Source of the DNA: CAZAYP01 sp964489425 [NCBI: uncultured Verrucomicrobiota bacterium]
GTDB lineage: Bacteria > Verrucomicrobiota > Kiritimatiellia > RZYC01
Direction of reading: 5' to 3'
Assembly: GCA_964489425.1 (NCBI GenBank)
Contig: CAZAYP010000035.1
Span: 1 to 34,387, forward strand
Length of the DNA stretch: 34,387 nucleotides
The translations under genes were made by a program, and so were the position numbers. The notes under the pieces were generated by a model. That model searched no databases and was not told the origin of the DNA. It saw only the letters and a list, made by a program, of their open reading frames with translations. This document shows, piece by piece, positions 33,127-34,387 of this stretch. The stretch's first letter is position 1; each line of letters starts with the position of its first letter.

Positions 33127-33801
33127 ATGACGAACACGGTCTGGGGGGCAGTGGCGCTGACCGGTGCCTCGTACTTGCTGGGCGCGATCCCCATCGGGCT
33201 GATCCTGGCCCGGTGCAAGGGGATCGACATCCGGCGCGTGGGCAGCAACAACATCGGCGCGACCAACGTGTTCCGTTCCGTGGGCAAGGGGTGGGGCATT
33301 GCCACGTTCATTGGCGATTTCATCAAGGGGTTTGTGCCTGCATTCGTGGTGCCCTTGGTCCTGGTGCGCTGGGGGTCGCTGGCGCCGGACACGCGCGTTG
33401 CGGCTGGCCTGGTATTCGGGTGCGCGGCCATCGCGGGCCACAACTGGCCTGTATATTTAAGGTTCAAGGGCGGCAAGGGCGTGGCCACCAGCGCGGGCGT
33501 GCTGCTGGGCGTGGCGCCCGTGGCCGTGGCCGTGGGCCTGGCCGGCTGGCTGGGGCTGCTGCTGATCACGCGCTATGTTTCTGTAGCATCCATGGGTGCG
33601 GCCTTGATCATCGTGGCGTGGGCCTGGATCCCGCCGCGCGCCGGGTGGCTGCTGCCGCTGGTGCTGACCGGCCTGGCGCTATTGGTCGTTCTCCGCCACC
33701 GGGCCAATCTGCGCCGGCTGTTTCGCGGCGAGGAACACCGGTTTTCGTTTTCACGGCGCCGGCCAGTTGCCGGCACCACAACTCCGGAGACCAAAACATG
33801 A
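33127..33801 (+). CDS. plsY: Acyl-phosphate:glycerol-3-phosphate acyltransferase PlsY
   Basis: The start at 33127 (GGGAG ten bases upstream) gives 224 residues; a GTG at 33070 would add 19 unlikely residues. The product is a multi-helix inner-membrane protein with the three PlsY motifs: GSNNIGATNVFR (39-50), a HNWPVYLRFKGGKGVAT segment, and a third near the later helices. PlsY transfers acyl groups from acyl-phosphate to glycerol-3-phosphate, the first step of phospholipid synthesis. The C-terminus has an extra basic tail (FSFSRRRPVAG). Its stop overlaps the gpsA start (ATGA), joining the acyltransferase to the enzyme that makes its substrate. Confidence 0.96.
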   Translation: MTNTVWGAVALTGASYLLGAIPIGLILARCKGIDIRRVGSNNIGATNVFRSVGKGWGIATFIGDFIKGFVPAFVVPLVLVRWGSLAPDTRVAAGLVFGCAAIAGHNWPVYLRFKGGKGVATSAGVLLGVAPVAVAVGLAGWLGLLLITRYVSVASMGAALIIVAWAWIPPRAGWLLPLVLTGLALLVVLRHRANLRRLFRGEEHRFSFSRRRPVAGTTTPETKT

Positions 33802-34387
33802 CGCGCGTGGCAATCATCGGGGATGGCGGGTGGGGTACGGCCCTGGCGCTGCTGTTGCATCGCAAGGAGCACCAGGTCCGCGTGTGGGGTCCGTTTCCTG
33901 AATATCTGGAGCAGGTGGCCCGTACGCACGAAAACACCAAGTTTCTGCCCGGCGTGCCGTTGCCATCCGAAATGGTCTGGTCGGCCAACCGGGCCGACGT
34001 GGCTGCGGAGGCCGAGGTGGTGGTGCTGGCCGTGCCCTCGCGGTTTTTCGTCGACGTGGTGGCAGCCTTCCGCGATGTCATCCCGGCGCAAAGCCTCGTA
34101 GTGAGTGTGACCAAGGGGTTGGATCAGCAGACCGGCGAACGCATGACCCAGGTGGCCGGCCGCATCCTGGGCCGCGCCGACATTGCCGCGTTGTCCGGCC
34201 CCAGCCACGCGGAAGAAGTGGCGCGGCAGATCCCCACGGCCGTGGTGGTGGCAGGCGCCGATGCCGCAGCCGTGCGGTACTTGCAGGGCCTGTTCATGGA
34301 CGGCCTGTTCCGCGTGTATACCTCTGACGATGCCACGGGCGTAGAACTTGGCGGCGCGCTCAAGAACATCGTCGCCCTGGCTGTGGG
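33798..34387 (+). CDS. gpsA: Glycerol-3-phosphate dehydrogenase [NAD(P)+] GpsA (3' truncated by the window)
   Basis: The first 196 residues are present and the frame is open at the right edge. The N-terminus is the Rossmann motif VAIIGDGGWGTALA (usually GxGSWGTA; the Ser is Gly here), followed by the VRVWG segment, NTKFLPGV, a VVLAVPSRFF segment, VSVTKGLDQ, ALSGPSHAEEVA and the catalytic lysine loop GGALKNIVALA (K189). GpsA reduces dihydroxyacetone phosphate to sn-glycerol-3-phosphate for phospholipid synthesis. Its ATG overlaps the plsY stop by four bases, so the two are translated together. Confidence 0.96.
   Translation, partial: MTRVAIIGDGGWGTALALLLHRKEHQVRVWGPFPEYLEQVARTHENTKFLPGVPLPSEMVWSANRADVAAEAEVVVLAVPSRFFVDVVAAFRDVIPAQSLVVSVTKGLDQQTGERMTQVAGRILGRADIAALSGPSHAEEVARQIPTAVVVAGADAAAVRYLQGLFMDGLFRVYTSDDATGVELGGALKNIVALAV

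Noticed and set aside
1-34387. CRISPR array, insertion sequence, prophage or rRNA genes
   Set aside because: No regularly spaced direct repeats, transposase, integrase, phage structural gene or rRNA signature was found on either strand.

Overview
The window is a GC-rich bacterial chromosome segment in which nearly every base belongs to a large, tightly packed gene. A diderm of the PVC superphylum fits best, perhaps the Kiritimatiellota/Verrucomicrobiota side. This rests on several signs: very long exported proteins built of BACON-like, Fn3, HYR and thrombospondin type-3 modules, a PEP-CTERM protein, exo-lyase-like and clan GH-A-like carbohydrate enzymes, and outer-envelope genes (SurA-like chaperone, ArnA/ArnD). 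The phylum is an inference, because no rRNA gene is present.

Region 1 (3-15253, + strand) is a run of exported proteins. In order they are the C-terminal end of a large HYR/Fn3 protein, a 2478-residue multidomain protein with a CLCA-like zincin motif, a small FGE-sulfatase-fold protein lacking one catalytic cysteine, a PcRGLX/YetA-like candidate polysaccharide lyase, and a clan GH-A-like glycosidase. No transporter or regulator lies among them. Together they look like an extracellular or surface degradation locus for a complex glycan or glycoprotein. Region 2 (15343-18693, - strand) holds a two-gene operon of unknown membrane/exported proteins and an MFS transporter.

Region 3 (18892-21878) is housekeeping: a stand-alone cyclic-nucleotide-binding protein (+) converging on rplU-rpmA-obg-lplA-like (-). 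The L21-L27-Obg order is conserved in many bacteria, and the lipoate-ligase-like gene is coupled to obg by an ATGA overlap. Region 4 (22118-23693) carries two small exported proteins, one internally duplicated and one with a PEP-CTERM sorting tail, followed by tRNA-Asp(GTC). Region 5 (23806-27109) has a TatD nuclease coupled to a degenerate GGDEF protein, arranged head to head with a PAS-SpoIIE phosphatase.

Region 6 (27230-30108) is a full-length ArnA fused enzyme coupled to ArnD, with no other arn gene in the window. Region 7 (30128-32975, - strand) is surA-like-pdxA-rsmA/ksgA, the same order as in Escherichia coli. Its end meets the end of arnD in a perfect 12-bp hairpin that contains both stop codons. 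Region 8 (33127-34387) is plsY-gpsA; gpsA runs off the right edge.

The observations most worth following are the CLCA-type motif in the giant exported protein, the isolated ArnA-ArnD pair, the pseudo-GGDEF/SpoIIE pair, and the hairpin shared by two stop codons. No CRISPR array, insertion sequence, prophage or rRNA gene was recognised.
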